From Thermothelomyces thermophilus ATCC 42464 (taxonomy: Eukaryota > Ascomycota > Sordariomycetes > Sordariales > Chaetomiaceae), in contig NC_016473.1 of assembly GCF_000226095.1 (NCBI RefSeq), positions 5,270,001 to 5,334,000 on the forward strand: a stretch of 64,000 bases of DNA. Reading direction: 5' to 3'. Positions within the stretch are counted from its first letter, which is position 1. Each line of letters begins with the position of its first letter. The position numbers were made by a program, and so were the translations under genes. A model generated the notes under the pieces. The model was given only the letters and a program-made list of their open reading frames with translations, had not been told where the DNA came from and made no database searches. Shown piece after piece: positions 36,570-46,590 of the stretch.

Positions 36570-36735
36570 TGTATCAGAAGCTGTAGAGCTTCTAAGAGTA
36601 TTAGCTATATATATACTATAGCTATATAAGGCTGTTCAACGTATTGGCTAGTTCCTTTGTCTATAAATATTAGTTGTTTTTGTCTCCTTTGTAGATAGTT
36701 TTAACAAGGTACTCTTTCCTTTATATAGCTACCCA
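36570..36735 (+). repeat. Probable 3' LTR of the copia element
   Basis: It starts with TGTATCAG directly after the purine tract AACTAGGGGG and ends TACCCA near 36735; an alternative end is TTTAACA near 36706. An internal inverted repeat (AGAAGCT and AGCTTCT) lies at its start. TATA-like stretches are at about 36620-36640. The partner LTR is outside the window, so the exact end cannot be fixed. CTATG at 36736-36740 would be the right-hand target duplication if the longer form is correct. Confidence 0.55.
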
Positions 36736-36737
36736 CT

Positions 36738-37687
36738 ATGAACACTGCTTTTAACGCTCTAGGAAGCTCATCACTGCGTTCGGCAGAGTTCGAGTCGAAG
36801 GACATGACGGATGAAATGCTAATTGAGGCGGCTCAACTCTTCAGTGAGCATTATGGCATATGGAATGCGCCTGAGTACAAGCGAGGTATCCCTACCCCCG
36901 TTTCATCATTTCATTATCTTTGTCCTCTCGCATAAATTACGCCTCCTCGAGCAAGTAACCAACGTTAGCTTTAGGAACTCGTGTCAAGATGAGCGCATCT
37001 CGGCTTCGGAGGTCATATCTTCCAGTCGGCGCCTACTCTTCCTATGTCTGTGTCCATGTTGATGGCACTCTCGCCGGTCACGCATTTGCCTGCCGGTGGA
37101 CCTACCACGGCCGACGAGTCTGCTGGGTGACCCAGCTCGTTGTCCATCGCGACTTCAGGGAACGTCGCCTCGCAACCCGCCTTCTGGAGAAGCTCCGCAA
37201 GAACGATGATGAGGTCTTTGGCATTATGAGCTCGCATCCAGCCGCCTGCATCGCCCTTTCCAAAGCGTGCTCCGGTGAGTAATTAGCCAGCCGATTGCGT
37301 GTCTAATTTCCATTGCTAATTTCACGGTCAATAGAATTCTCCTTTCCACATGTTCCACTGGGCTTCATGCAAACCTGTGCAAGGGAGGTGATGGCCGGCT
37401 CCCCGATTTCCTATGTTAGAGACGCCAAACTCTGTGGCTCGCTTTTCCAGCCCGATGGCGCCTCGCACTTGGGTCTCGTCTCGGGCGTCGATACGAACTT
37501 CTTCGTTGACCATGAGGAACCACTGAGTGCCCTTGAATGGCTCCAGGCGGAGGGATTATGGCCGCTCGGTAGTTTACCCGACGGACACGAGTTCCTGTTG
37601 GTCTTTGAAGTGTCACGACGTCGGTCCCGTCGGCGAGCATTTCGGCGCGGTGTTTCGCCATGTCAAGAGTTTCGGCGCGGAGTGTGA
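36738..37687 (+). CDS. GNAT-family N-acetyltransferase-like protein, three exons
   Basis: Proposed exons 36738-36885, 36975-37274 and 37335-37687 give 266 residues; both introns are GT-AG and phases match. The product fits a conserved fungal GNAT-type protein: an N-terminal LFSEHYGIW segment, the joined VKMSASRLRRSYLP, then the acetyl-CoA fold strands (HAFACRWTY, VCWVTQLVVHRDFRERRLA, the core region with an R-x-x-R-L/R-A pattern). C-terminal wording includes SYVRDAKLCGSLF, VSGVDTNFFVDHEEPL and LPDGHEFLL. Substrate unknown. The start codon lies 2-31 bp from the copia LTR end, so the native promoter and possibly some N-terminus are displaced. An Arg-rich tail follows the last conserved block. 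Confidence 0.78.
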
Positions 37688-38175
37688 TGGATAGAAATCG
37701 TGTTGGGCACTCTGTCGTGGTAGGCACTCATCTGTGTAGGTTAGGCAGCAAGTATGTAAGGTACTATAGTATTTATGTACATACACCAAAACGGAAAAGA
37801 AATTTCCGCATACCGAGCCTCGATTCCCTTTTGTCCCACTAACTTCGCGATTCTTGCGATGCTCAGAGGAGCAAGCCGCTAATAAGACAGGCTTTTGTCG
37901 TACGTCTCAGGGAGCAGGAGGTGGCAGGACGATGCAGCCCCTGCTCTGGAAAATATATTTGACGCGAGGCTCCTGTCGCACGCCCTCCCAAGTCCAGGTC
38001 CCTGCTCAGCCAGCCTCGCGTCCGCCGCCTGGAGGTGCTATTCAGAGAGCACATTCCATTGTTTCAAATGATGACCGCAGCACCAAAGCCACGTTGGAAC
38101 GTGTAATACACCAGGCACCGACCGTCACCCAATTTCCACATCCTGAGAATTCCCCTGTTCCTTTCTCCCTTAGCT
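37688..38175. other. Intergenic region, no gene recognised
   Basis: About 490 bp between the acetyltransferase and kinase genes, which converge here. Open frames of up to 109 codons exist but show no recognisable protein. Confidence 0.6.
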
Positions 38176-39127
38176 CTATATAAGACTGATTAATCTACCT
38201 ACATAATGGTCACCTCGGTCTTCCACACCCACTACGTTATCATTAAGTTCATCTCCTCCACGCTTTTCCTCCATGACGGCTATTGGCTCGGCATACTTCT
38301 TCCCCCGTACCTCGAGATATTTATCCAGAGCCGCCAGCACGTCTTTCGCCGTTGCAAACTCTCTTTTCCAGCATGCCAAAATCACGTCTCCAGCCGGCAA
38401 ATCCCTGACATCATCAGGAAACTTGTCCTGTTGGAAGTTAGGATATACCACCTTGTCCTCCCATTCTAGCCGGTCGTCAACTTTATCAAACCGCCCTGGT
38501 GTTAGCTTATACGGCCACCTTCCTGTATGGATTGTATAGAATATCGACCCCATGCCGAACAAGTCTAGTAGCACGCTCGACTGCCAGTTAAAGACAGGAC
38601 TATAGAACGGACCGTCAGGCAGGGACAGCCCGTCCAGGCCGAGCTCCTCGCATACCGAGCCACCAAAGTCGGCGAGCAGTAGGTCCCGTGCGCCCGGCGT
38701 TGTCTCATGGACTAGGATATTGCCCGGGCGGAGGTCTGAGTGTAGTACGCCGCGGCTGTGGATATAATCGAGGGCCTCGGCAAGTTGGCGGCACCAGAGC
38801 AGGCGCTGGTCTAGCGAGGTGGACGCGTGATGCTCGTCAAGGTACGTCTGGAGGTTGCCATGGCTAGCTTCGCCAAGAAGGATGCCATCACCTTGTAGGC
38901 CGAGATATCTAAGTAAGCTGTAAGACAATGGCCGATAAAATATAGGAGTAATCATCTTACCTGACAATCCTAGGGTGCTGGCCTAGTCTCTTAAGGATTT
39001 GTCGCTCCACAGAGAAGTTATTTGCAAACCGTCTGTCGAAGTATTCCTCTCCAAGCTGATGAGGTTTCTTTACCACAATACCCGGAGATACAGGTTCAAT
39101 GCTGCTTGTTGAGCCATAGATAGGCAT
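38176..39127 (-). CDS. Small protein-kinase-like protein, two exons
   Basis: Exon 1 runs 39127-38961 and exon 2 38908-38176, with a 52-bp intron (GTAAG...CTTAG); 299 residues. Kinase marks: VVKK (about residues 18-21, candidate beta-3 Lys), an alpha-C helix with VERQIL, catalytic loop HSDLRPGN (112-119, Asp114; the usual Lys is Arg), and DFGG (136-139). The C-lobe has LLDLFGMGSIFYTIHTGRWPY. A clear glycine loop is missing and the N-lobe is short. It resembles the kinase at 62558-63418 in size and layout. Such compact kinases are common and lineage-expanded in filamentous fungi. Probably a Ser/Thr kinase of unknown pathway. Confidence 0.82.
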
Positions 39128-39606
39128 TGCTGCTGCTTCTTACTTATAGGGTGAATACTGTGAAGCTGGGTGTTTTATTCGAGCGGGGTGTCTGGTCAAA
39201 TTGTTTTGGAATCGAGACAAGTTTAAGTAGGGAACCTTAGGTACTTGGTCTTGCCTACATATATAGTATACCAAGCGGTGTGGGTTCCCGGTTCCAAAAT
39301 CCCCAGCCAATAGAGAATCGCTCCGAGAAAGCAAGATCACGTGTGTCAAAACCAAGCCACAGTGCCAAGGCCCTCCAGGCTCAGTGCCTTGTCGGGCGAA
39401 ATAAATTCCATCTATCCATGCTTCTCGGAGTGCCAAGTAGGTACCCGATAAATAGATAAAAATCCCAATCACAAGTTCCTCCGCATGTAGGGTCGGCACT
39501 GTTCGAGGCGAACCCTGTCGCCAGGAATTGGAACAGACGCTGATCAAGAGCAGGCTGTTAACGACCTAAGATAGCCTTGGCAAATGAAGGAAATATATCC
39601 TCACCA
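39128..39606. other. Upstream region of the small kinase, no gene recognised
   Basis: About 480 bp. A 135-codon minus-strand frame here begins with TTG, not ATG, and shows no known domain. Most likely promoter and 5' UTR. Confidence 0.55.
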
Positions 39607-39822
39607 TCAGTACGTGGTAGTTGTGGCAGTGGTAGCCACACCGGGGTTGCAAACCGGGCAGTCATAGAGGCCACAGGCGCTCTTCACCTTGGTCGAGGCA
39701 AGCTCGTTCTCCGTCACCTTATGATCCGGCGCTGCCATATCTCCACAAGCATCAAATTTGTAGTCCTTCTTTACACGCTTGCCACATGTGTGGATCGTGA
39801 CGGAGACATGTTTCGTGCACAT
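39607..39822 (-). CDS. Small Cys-rich conserved-looking protein
   Basis: 71 residues from ATG at 39822 (MCTKHVSVTIHTCGKRVKKD), with CGDMAAP, KSACGLYDCPVCNPG and a short Thr-rich tail. Seven cysteines occur, with a closing C-X4-C-X2-C cluster, suggesting zinc binding or disulfides; no signal peptide is seen. Upstream in-frame codons run to 39909 but the first of these is not needed, as the composition changes at Met 39822. I do not recognise a named family. Its regular Cys pattern argues for a real gene. Confidence 0.55.
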   Translation of the reverse strand: MCTKHVSVTIHTCGKRVKKDYKFDACGDMAAPDHKVTENELASTKVKSACGLYDCPVCNPGVATTATTTTY

Positions 39823-40830
39823 GGTAGCGGTGGTGTGGAGAAGACGGATGAAAAGAGAGAGAGATGAGCGGACAGGCGGTTTGGAATCTGGGATGAGGCA
39901 AAGTGTCACAGCTGGGAGTTTGCTAAACTAATTGACAGTGAAGGATTGACCCGGAAGCTTAAGCGCTCTTGTATGTACATCTTTCTCGCAGCTACCTTGT
40001 TGCGCCTCCGTTCTGCTCTCGAGTCCCACACCTCTGCAGCCGGGCGTATGAACATGCATCACTGAGCTGGCAACAACCTGGGCAGCATGGAGCTTGTGCT
40101 CTGGCTCATTGGTTGACATCGGGGCATGCAGCCGTGATGCATGAGTCATCTGCAAGAACTCAGCCTTGAGCAGTGAAGCACAGGTCCTCTGCAACACTAA
40201 GTGAGCCCCCGTGAAGCCTTCATTTTGGGCCGAGCTGTGTTGGTTGGTTGGCCCTGCATAGGTCGCATGTGATGCGGCCACGCTGGCAGGCAGCTGGAAA
40301 CCAGGCATCTCTGTTGTCTTTAGCCGACGACGGCCAGCGTCCCCCGATAGAGTGAATGGCTGCAGATTCAAGACGTGGGGTGGGTTTTGAGTCGTACAGG
40401 AGCACGAGAACCTTGAATAGGCTTATCGACCAGATGCAAGAATTCTAATAGTAGAGCTGGCCAAGCGCCTGCTGCACCCCGCTCCCCGGTGTGCAATCCG
40501 GGGACGTATGACATGAGATGCGAGTTTGCATGTCCCTTGGTGTTGGCTAGAGCTGGAGGCTAGAGATGATGATGATGTCCGGAAGAGTTTGATTGCGCTG
40601 AATTCAAGCACATCTAACGTTTGTCTAGACCCTACCTACCCCGTGTAACCCTGCTCGTGGATGATGATTCTGCGACCGAAATGATGATGACGGTAAAGAG
40701 AGACAAAAGAGGGGTAACGAGGAAGGAAGAGAAGAAACGGATATACGGATATAATAATGCAAATAATTAATGAATGGGTATCACAGCAGACGGGCCCGGC
40801 TTCCTCCAAAATAGGCCAGACAGCGGAGGT
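39823..40830. other. Intergenic region, no gene recognised
   Basis: About 1 kb between the Cys-rich gene and the 3' end of the Vps62-like gene. Minus-strand frames of up to 147 codons start at TTG and show no domain. Short GAT runs occur near 40563-40576 and 40660-40693. Confidence 0.55.
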
Positions 40831-42468
40831 TTAGTACCAGGTCGACTTCTTCCCCGCCTCGATGCTGTCGACGATGATGCACTTCTCTGTCTGGCAGACC
40901 TTCCTCCGATCCAACCACTTCGCCTTCGGTCCCAGCGGCCCCGTGATGTAGTGATACTCGCCAAACAACCTCCATTGGCGCCGATCGCTGAGCGGATAGA
41001 TGTCATCGCCCCAGTACCCTTCGAAATGGAACCAGGAAGTCGGCAAGTCCGGGTTGGATGCGGCGGGCACCAGGCTGCTGTACTCTCGCACCGTCGAGTT
41101 CCCCTCCTCGTCCCGGCCCACCTCGTAGTCGTACCAGTAGGCGTAGTGGTTCAGCGAAGGATCCCAGAGCGGGCCCTTGTCGGTCACGTCCTTGAGCAGC
41201 TTGAACGGCAGGACGTACGGGTGCATCCCCGGCGACGCGTACATGGCATGGCTGCCAACAGCCGAGTAGATGACGGGACGGGCCGGCTTGCCGTCCTTCT
41301 GAGTCCGCTTCTCGAGCGCCTTCCACAGGTACGCCTTGCCGCCTGCATGCTCGCTGAGGAACATGGCTCGCGGCGTGCCGTGCTGAAAGCGAACCATGCA
41401 GTGCTCCCAGTCGCCCACGTGATTCCCGAACCGTATGTTGAGCACCGTCTGCCCCAGGTTGTAGCTATAAAAGAAGAACCAGAAGGCATCCAGGATGCCC
41501 GCTCCCTTGTCGACGAGGATGAGAACGGCCGGCGCCTTGGAGTAGCCGCCGCGAGTCGGCTTGTTGTCCTCCCAGCTGCTGTCCGAGTTCGTCCATACCA
41601 TGGGCTGCTGAGCGCTCGACAGGGACCGTCTCCGCCGGAGGTCCCTGTGCCTCCCGGACGAATCCCTCGGGGGAACGATGCGGTGCGGCGGGTGATCCCT
41701 GTCCACGTCTTGCCATGAACCATCGTCATCCGGCCATCGCGGAGGATCCTGATCGTCCCCGCCATCTCCCCCTGAGCCACCGCCGCTCCTGAAGGGTGCT
41801 GGGATCCCTGTCCAACTATGCAGCCAGCTGGGCCGCGACTCCACGTCGTCCTCGCTGGTTACGAAAACAGTGCCTCCCAGGGCGTTGAGCCCCGCGAGAG
41901 TTTGCAGATTTAGAGGCCCGCTGGTGTTGACCAACTCACCCCTCAGATAAGGTTGCATGTGACGGATGTGTTCGGCAATGTCGGCGGGCCAGAAGTGCTC
42001 GCCCGAGTAGAGATGCACCAGCGGGGCATGGTCCAGGACGTAGTCGGGCACCTCCTCGAGAATTCGCGCACTGGCGGCGCTATGTGCCCGAGGGCCGCGC
42101 CTAAGGTCCGTTTCCGCCGGTGCCTCTTCCCAGTCGCTCTGCCCTGACTTCTCTCCAAACTCCCAGTGCGTGCTCAAACCCAACGCCAGCGACTTAAGCT
42201 CGTCCCAGGTGGACGGCCTATCACTGTCGCCGCGCGAGGGAGCATCCCATCGTATGTGCTGCAAGCCGCATAACCCCAACCAGCGGCATGCCTGGCGGTC
42301 GACCCAGCTCGGCGACGTGTCGACCCAGTGTTTGTCTCGCTCGCGCTCCTCCGGATCAGGCGGCGTTGGGTTGAGTACCTGTGGCAGGTACCAAGCGAGG
42401 AAGATCAGAACGGCGACGAGCGTCGTGGCGATCGTCGCCTTGCGGGCGCCCCACGCCACGATCGACAT
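40831..42468 (-). CDS. Vps62/Tda6-like protein (DUF946 family)
   Basis: Intronless, 545 residues, ATG at 42468. An N-terminal hydrophobic segment (about residues 11-28, ATIATTLVAVLIFLAWYL) looks like a signal anchor, so the rest should face the secretory or vacuolar lumen. The Vps62 domain is visible as APLVHLYSGEHFWPADIAEH (150-170), a Ser/Arg-rich loop, AFWFFFYSYNLGQ, the hallmark VGDWEHCMVRF, VIYSAVGSHAMYASPG, and C-terminal WFHFEGYWGDD with ITGPLGPKAKW. Yeast Vps62 was linked to vacuolar sorting; the biochemical role is unclear. A low-complexity Gly/Asp and Arg insert (about 228-290) splits the domain. Good codon use and no lesions. Confidence 0.9.
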   Translation of the reverse strand: MSIVAWGARKATIATTLVAVLIFLAWYLPQVLNPTPPDPEERERDKHWVDTSPSWVDRQACRWLGLCGLQHIRWDAPSRGDSDRPSTWDELKSLALGLSTHWEFGEKSGQSDWEEAPAETDLRRGPRAHSAASARILEEVPDYVLDHAPLVHLYSGEHFWPADIAEHIRHMQPYLRGELVNTSGPLNLQTLAGLNALGGTVFVTSEDDVESRPSWLHSWTGIPAPFRSGGGSGGDGGDDQDPPRWPDDDGSWQDVDRDHPPHRIVPPRDSSGRHRDLRRRRSLSSAQQPMVWTNSDSSWEDNKPTRGGYSKAPAVLILVDKGAGILDAFWFFFYSYNLGQTVLNIRFGNHVGDWEHCMVRFQHGTPRAMFLSEHAGGKAYLWKALEKRTQKDGKPARPVIYSAVGSHAMYASPGMHPYVLPFKLLKDVTDKGPLWDPSLNHYAYWYDYEVGRDEEGNSTVREYSSLVPAASNPDLPTSWFHFEGYWGDDIYPLSDRRQWRLFGEYHYITGPLGPKAKWLDRRKVCQTEKCIIVDSIEAGKKSTWY

Positions 42469-43195
42469 GGCGCGGCGTCGAAGGGTCGCGGCGGGCGCGG
42501 TGAAGAATGAGTGCGGAATCAGAAGCTCGTAGCTCTGCTTGTTATTTTAGGGAGGCTCGCGGGGTTGGGGGGGGGAGAGGCGCCGGCGGATGGATCAACG
42601 AAGTTGCGGATTGGGCATCGGCAAATCGGTTGGACGGTGAGTCTTATGGTCGGCGGCGGTGAGAGAGGACAAAGCGAGTCGAGAGGGGCGAAGGCGGCAG
42701 GTAGCGGTCGGATCAGGCGGGGTGAACGATCGCGCGAGGAATCTTGGGCTGAACTCGGTAACAATATACGAGGTGTGAGGCAGATGAAGCGTGCAAACAC
42801 AAAGCAGAAATGGAGGCGGCGTCAGTTGGATGATACAGTACAAGGGCCGGAGCCGCTGGCACTGGGCCAAAGTTTGAAACTCCGATCCTGCACTGCATCG
42901 TTGGCACATCATTTTGGGCCAACGCCACCGTCAGGAACGCAGGAGGGGCAGCCCTGCATGCGTAAGCCAAGAAGGATTCGGTACTTGGTCGTGCTATGTG
43001 GAATTGCCTGAGGCGAAAGTAACTCTACCTCACCCTTGCTAGCGCACGAACAGCGCAGCCAGCCGGCACTTCCGCCCCACCATCCCGGCTCCTTTTCGTG
43101 GAGCCAATCGCAGGCATCAGCAGCCATGGCCTCGTGGTCCGAGTTCCGGAGAAGCCGGTCTCATCTTATCAAGTTTACCGGGCTATCGAGCCTGA
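42469..43195. other. Intergenic promoter region of the Vps62-like gene
   Basis: About 730 bp, between the 5' end of the Vps62-like gene and the 3' end of the TFIIIC-subunit gene. A plus-strand frame of 166 codons (42511-43011) shows no domain. A G-run lies near 42567-42576. Confidence 0.55.
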
Positions 43196-44402
43196 TCACC
43201 AGGTATGTCGCTCCAGCGCGTGGGCGTCGGGGTCGAGCCACTGGTCCGATCCGTTCTGGAGTCCGAACCGCGATATTGCCCCGCTATCCCGCCGTATGAG
43301 CGCAGCACGCCTCGCCCTCTTGGGCCACCCCCTCCTCCCGCCAGTCCGCGGGATGTAGTTTCGCTCGGGCGACCCCAGGCCCATCTCCCGCTCCTCCCTT
43401 CTCTTGTCGCGCCATCTCGCGTTTCTGGCATGGTCTTGCTGCAGCTTCCGCCGCCGCCGCTCCTCCTCTTCGTCCTCCACCATGAGCTTGTTCTGCCTCG
43501 TCTCCAGCGGCTGGATCGTGACCTCGTCCGTTTCGCCGCGCTTCCGCTTTAGCGCAATCAGGTCCTCGAGGAAATGCGCTTGTGGCTGTCGCTGGCCGCT
43601 CTTGTCGCCGCCAATGTGCACGTAGATCCCTCCATTCCGCTTGTATCGCTCTGGTATGTCCTCCTCGGAGTACCCGAACCCTAGGAACGTCCCCTCGTGC
43701 CTCGCGTCCCGTTCCTTTGGTACCAACGTCGCCTCTCGGCAGCTGATTCTGGTCGCGCTGGCCGCGATCAGGTCCATGTTCTGGGGCAGGTGACGCAGGG
43801 CCGGGAGCGGCGCATTGTCGTCGTGCGGGGTGAAGATCATCTCGGTGCCAATGTTTTCGCACCACGATCCACGGAACACATGGTTGCGGTATGATATTAT
43901 GGGCTCCTTGGAGTGAAGTTCTAGAATCTGGATCTCCTCCGCCGGCTTGTCGCTCGCTTGGCCGTCCGTGTGTTCGTGCTTCGACGATGGCTGGTCAAGT
44001 GACGGGTCGATTGGAAGCTCTGGCTGAGTTGGCGGCCGCGGTACACCGATCGCGTCGAGATCAACCTCTTCGCGTTCGGGAGGCTCTCCGTCGTCGGCGT
44101 CCTTATCGTCGAGAAGATCTGAATTTGATGTTTGGGGTTCCGGCGCATTGAACAGAGGGTTGTACCAGACGCGGTATCCGGTTCGCGTGCTGTGCACAAC
44201 GTCGTCGGTTCGGCGCTCAAGAAAGTCGCGGACTGACAGGTCTAAAGTGATATAGTAGGTCTGTTTGGGAGTTAGAACTCACGGTCGTCATGACCAGAGT
44301 AGCTCAATTGCATACCTCTGTCTCTGTCGCTGAGTATTCGTATTCCCATCCATCATCGTCATCGGGAAGCACGTCAGTTTGGTGCGGCTCCTGGGAGTTC
44401 AT
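43196..44402 (-). CDS. TFIIIC subunit, tau55/GTF3C6-like (TFIIIC_sub6 domain)
   Basis: Exon 1 runs 44402-44316 (MNSQEPHQ, then DDDDGWEYEYSATETE) and exon 2 44260-43196; the 55-bp intron is GTATGC...ACAG with phase 0. The 383 residues start with an acidic segment leading into ETYYITLDLSVRDFLERR. The triple-barrel domain follows: IQILELHSKEPIISYRNHVF, FRGSWCENIGTEMIFTPHDD. A charged, Arg-rich C-terminus (EEEERRRRKLQ) is probably disordered. This fits the small TFIIIC subunit that helps RNA polymerase III transcription of tRNA and 5S genes. It shares a 454-bp upstream region with HIS7, transcribed divergently. Confidence 0.85.
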
Positions 44403-44856
44403 TATGCTTAGCACTGAGGTGCTAGGTCCAGTCCCTTCAAAGTTTTTGTTTTGCAAAGAAATTGAGGGGTGGCTGTGAAGAATGTTGTAAATGGCAAGAT
44501 TAGCGCCCGTCAATCTGGATGCAACTTGGACCCAGCATGTATGTACTATACGGATTACATACATACATCCGATCGGGAAGGTATCGCTTCCATGGAAAAT
44601 CTTAGCGGTCACTGATGGCAGAATACAACGCTATCTCGGCAGTCCAATAACCCCTGCAGATGGCGGGGTAAGGGACTGGCTACCAACCGCCTAGTGCTTG
44701 CCCCGCCGTAAAGGGCCCTGGAGGACTCATATTTTCAAGCCCATTGACTCATTGCAGCCCCTCGAAGTCAGCCACCACTAAAAAGCCCAAGTACCTCTCT
44801 GTTCTTGTCATCAAGACAGCCTCTCAAACTCGGGTTGTCTTTGCAAGCAGTCCACG
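44403..44856. promoter_or_regulatory. Divergent promoter between TFIIIC subunit and HIS7
   Basis: 454 bp with no gene. It contains the Gcn4/CPC1-type site at 44745-44751 and a related GGACTCA at 44723-44729. Repeats of ACATAC lie near 44559-44572. Confidence 0.6.
44745..44751 (+). promoter_or_regulatory. Gcn4/CPC1-type site (TGACTCA) upstream of HIS7
   Basis: A perfect TGACTCA palindromic half-site pair, 106 bp before the HIS7 start codon. This is the known binding site of the bZIP activator of general amino-acid control (Gcn4 in yeast, CPC-1 in Neurospora). Function here is inferred from motif and position. Confidence 0.7.
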
Positions 44857-46590
44857 ATGCCCAAAGTTCACCTCCTCGACTACGTCGCGGGCAACGTCCG
44901 CAGTCTTGTCAATGCCATCGAGAAGGTCGGCTACGAGGTCGAATGGGTCCGGTCACCGGAGGACGTCGCTAAGGCCGAGGTACGGCACAACAACCAGCCT
45001 TGCAAAACAGGATGCGCCCCAGGCAGGTGACTGACGTGTGTCTGTTGCTCTCAGAAACTCATTCTCCCGGGAGTAGGCCACTTCGGCCACTGCCTCTCTC
45101 AGCTCTCCTCGGCCGGCTACCTCCCCGCTCTCCGCGCCCATATCGACGCCGGGAAACCGTTCATGGGCATCTGTGTCGGCCTGCAAGCGCTCTTCTCTAC
45201 CTCCGCCGAAGACCCCAACTGCAGCGGCCTCGGCTTCCTGCCCGGTGCGCTCGACAGGTTCGACGACTCGACCAAGGCGGTCCCGCACATCGGGTGGAAT
45301 AATGCCTCGTGCCCGGCGAATCCGACGCTGTACGGCCTGCGCCCGGACTCCAAGTACTACTATGTCCACTCGTACAAGTATCCGTACAAGAAGGGAGAAT
45401 TAGAGGCGCTTGGATGTGCGGTTGCCACGGGCACGTACGGGGGCGAGACGTTCGTCGGCGCCGTGGCCAAGGGGAACGTGTTTGCGACGCAGTTTCACCC
45501 CGAGAAGAGCGGCGTTGCCGGCTTGAGGGTCCTCCGCGCATTCTTGGACGGCTCGGGGGCGAAGGCCCTCTCCGAAAACCCGCCGAAGGGAGTCGACGGC
45601 GGCGTGGACGACGTGATCGCGCGGGAAGGGTTGACGAGGCGTGTGATTGCCTGTCTCGATGTGAGGACAAACGATCAGGGTGATCTGGTGGTGACCAAGG
45701 GCGACCAATACGACGTGCGGGAGAAGTCTCAGGACCGATCCGTGAGGAATTTGGGGAAGCCGGTCGAGATGGCAAAGAAGTACTACGAGCAAGGTGCCGA
45801 CGAGGTTACCTTCCTCAACATCACATCGTTCCGCGACTGCCCGGTTGCCGACCTGCCAATGTTGGAGATTCTCCGAAGGACGTCAGAGACGGTGTTTGTT
45901 CCCTTGACGATAGGCGGTGGCATCAGGGATACGGTGGATGTTGATGGGACCAAGGTCTCCGCTCTGGAGATCGCGGCCATGTACTTCAAGAGCGGAGCCG
46001 ACAAGGTGTCGATTGGGAGCGATGCGGTGATTGCCGCGGAGGAGTACTACCGGGGCGGCAAGGCATTGTACGGCAACACGGCCATCGAGCAGATCAGCAA
46101 GGCCTACGGCAACCAGGCGGTCGTCGTGAGCGTGGATCCAAAGAGGGTATACGTTCCCAAGCAGGACGCCACGCGTCATGCAACCATTAAGACGAAATTC
46201 CCGGGTCCGAAGGGAGAAGAGTATTGCTGGTACGCGTGTACCATCAAGGGCGGGCGGGAGACGAGGGATATTGACGTGGTGGAACTCACGCAGGCCGTGG
46301 AGGCCATGGGTGCGGGCGAAATCTTGCTCAATTGTATCGACAAGGACGGGACAAACAGCGGTTTTGATCTCGAGTTAATCACACAGGTCAAGGAGGCTAT
46401 CAAGATACCGGTCATTGCCAGCAGTGGAGCCGGCAATCCTGGGCACTTCCTCGAGGTCTTCCAGGAAACAACCACAGATGCCGCCCTGGGGGCCGGCATG
46501 TTCCACCGGGGGGAATACACGGTACAGCAGGTGAAAGATTACCTTGGAGAGAGGGGCTTGGTGGTCAGAAAATTCGAGGGCGACTTGTGA
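44857..46590 (+). CDS. HIS7: Imidazole glycerol phosphate synthase (glutaminase-cyclase fusion)
   Basis: Exons 44857-44979 and 45055-46590 join in phase 0 to give 552 residues, the same length as yeast His7. It makes imidazole glycerol phosphate and AICAR from PRFAR and glutamine, step five of histidine synthesis, in the cytosol. N-terminal class-I glutamine amidotransferase: [23 protein letters not shown], nucleophile Cys81 in GICVGLQ, His189 and Glu191 in QFHPEKSG. The C-terminal HisF barrel has ACLDVRT (Asp243), [20 protein letters not shown] (Asp470) and [10 protein letters not shown]. Complete, no lesions. A Gcn4/CPC1 site upstream fits starvation control. Confidence 0.96.

Larger units (their letters stand above)
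1..36735 (+). mobile_element. Ty1/copia-type LTR retrotransposon, RIP-degraded, split by two nested gypsy insertions
   Basis: Seen: a copia-order pol (GAG-pre-integrase, integrase, reverse transcriptase, RNase H) is spread over 1-225, 15464-18182 and 33356-35418. The pieces join in one reading frame when the inserted elements and one target-duplication copy are removed. A polypurine tract at 36559-36569 is followed by a probable 3' LTR. The 5' LTR and most of gag lie left of the window, so the element is partial. Many in-frame TAG and TAA codons stand where Q or W is expected, which is the RIP signature. It is the oldest layer of the block because it hosts the other insertions. It is not autonomous in this state. 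Confidence 0.85.

Noticed and set aside
37854-38183. 109-codon plus-strand frame
   Set aside because: Composition is not protein-like, no domain, and it overlaps the kinase 3' end.
39140-39547. 135-codon minus-strand frame upstream of the first kinase
   Set aside because: Begins with TTG, has no domain and sits where the promoter should be.
39928-40371. 147-codon minus-strand frame
   Set aside because: Begins with TTG and shows no recognisable family.
42511-43011. 166-codon plus-strand frame between the Vps62-like and TFIIIC genes
   Set aside because: Low-complexity Gly/Arg composition and no domain; likely chance in GC-rich sequence.
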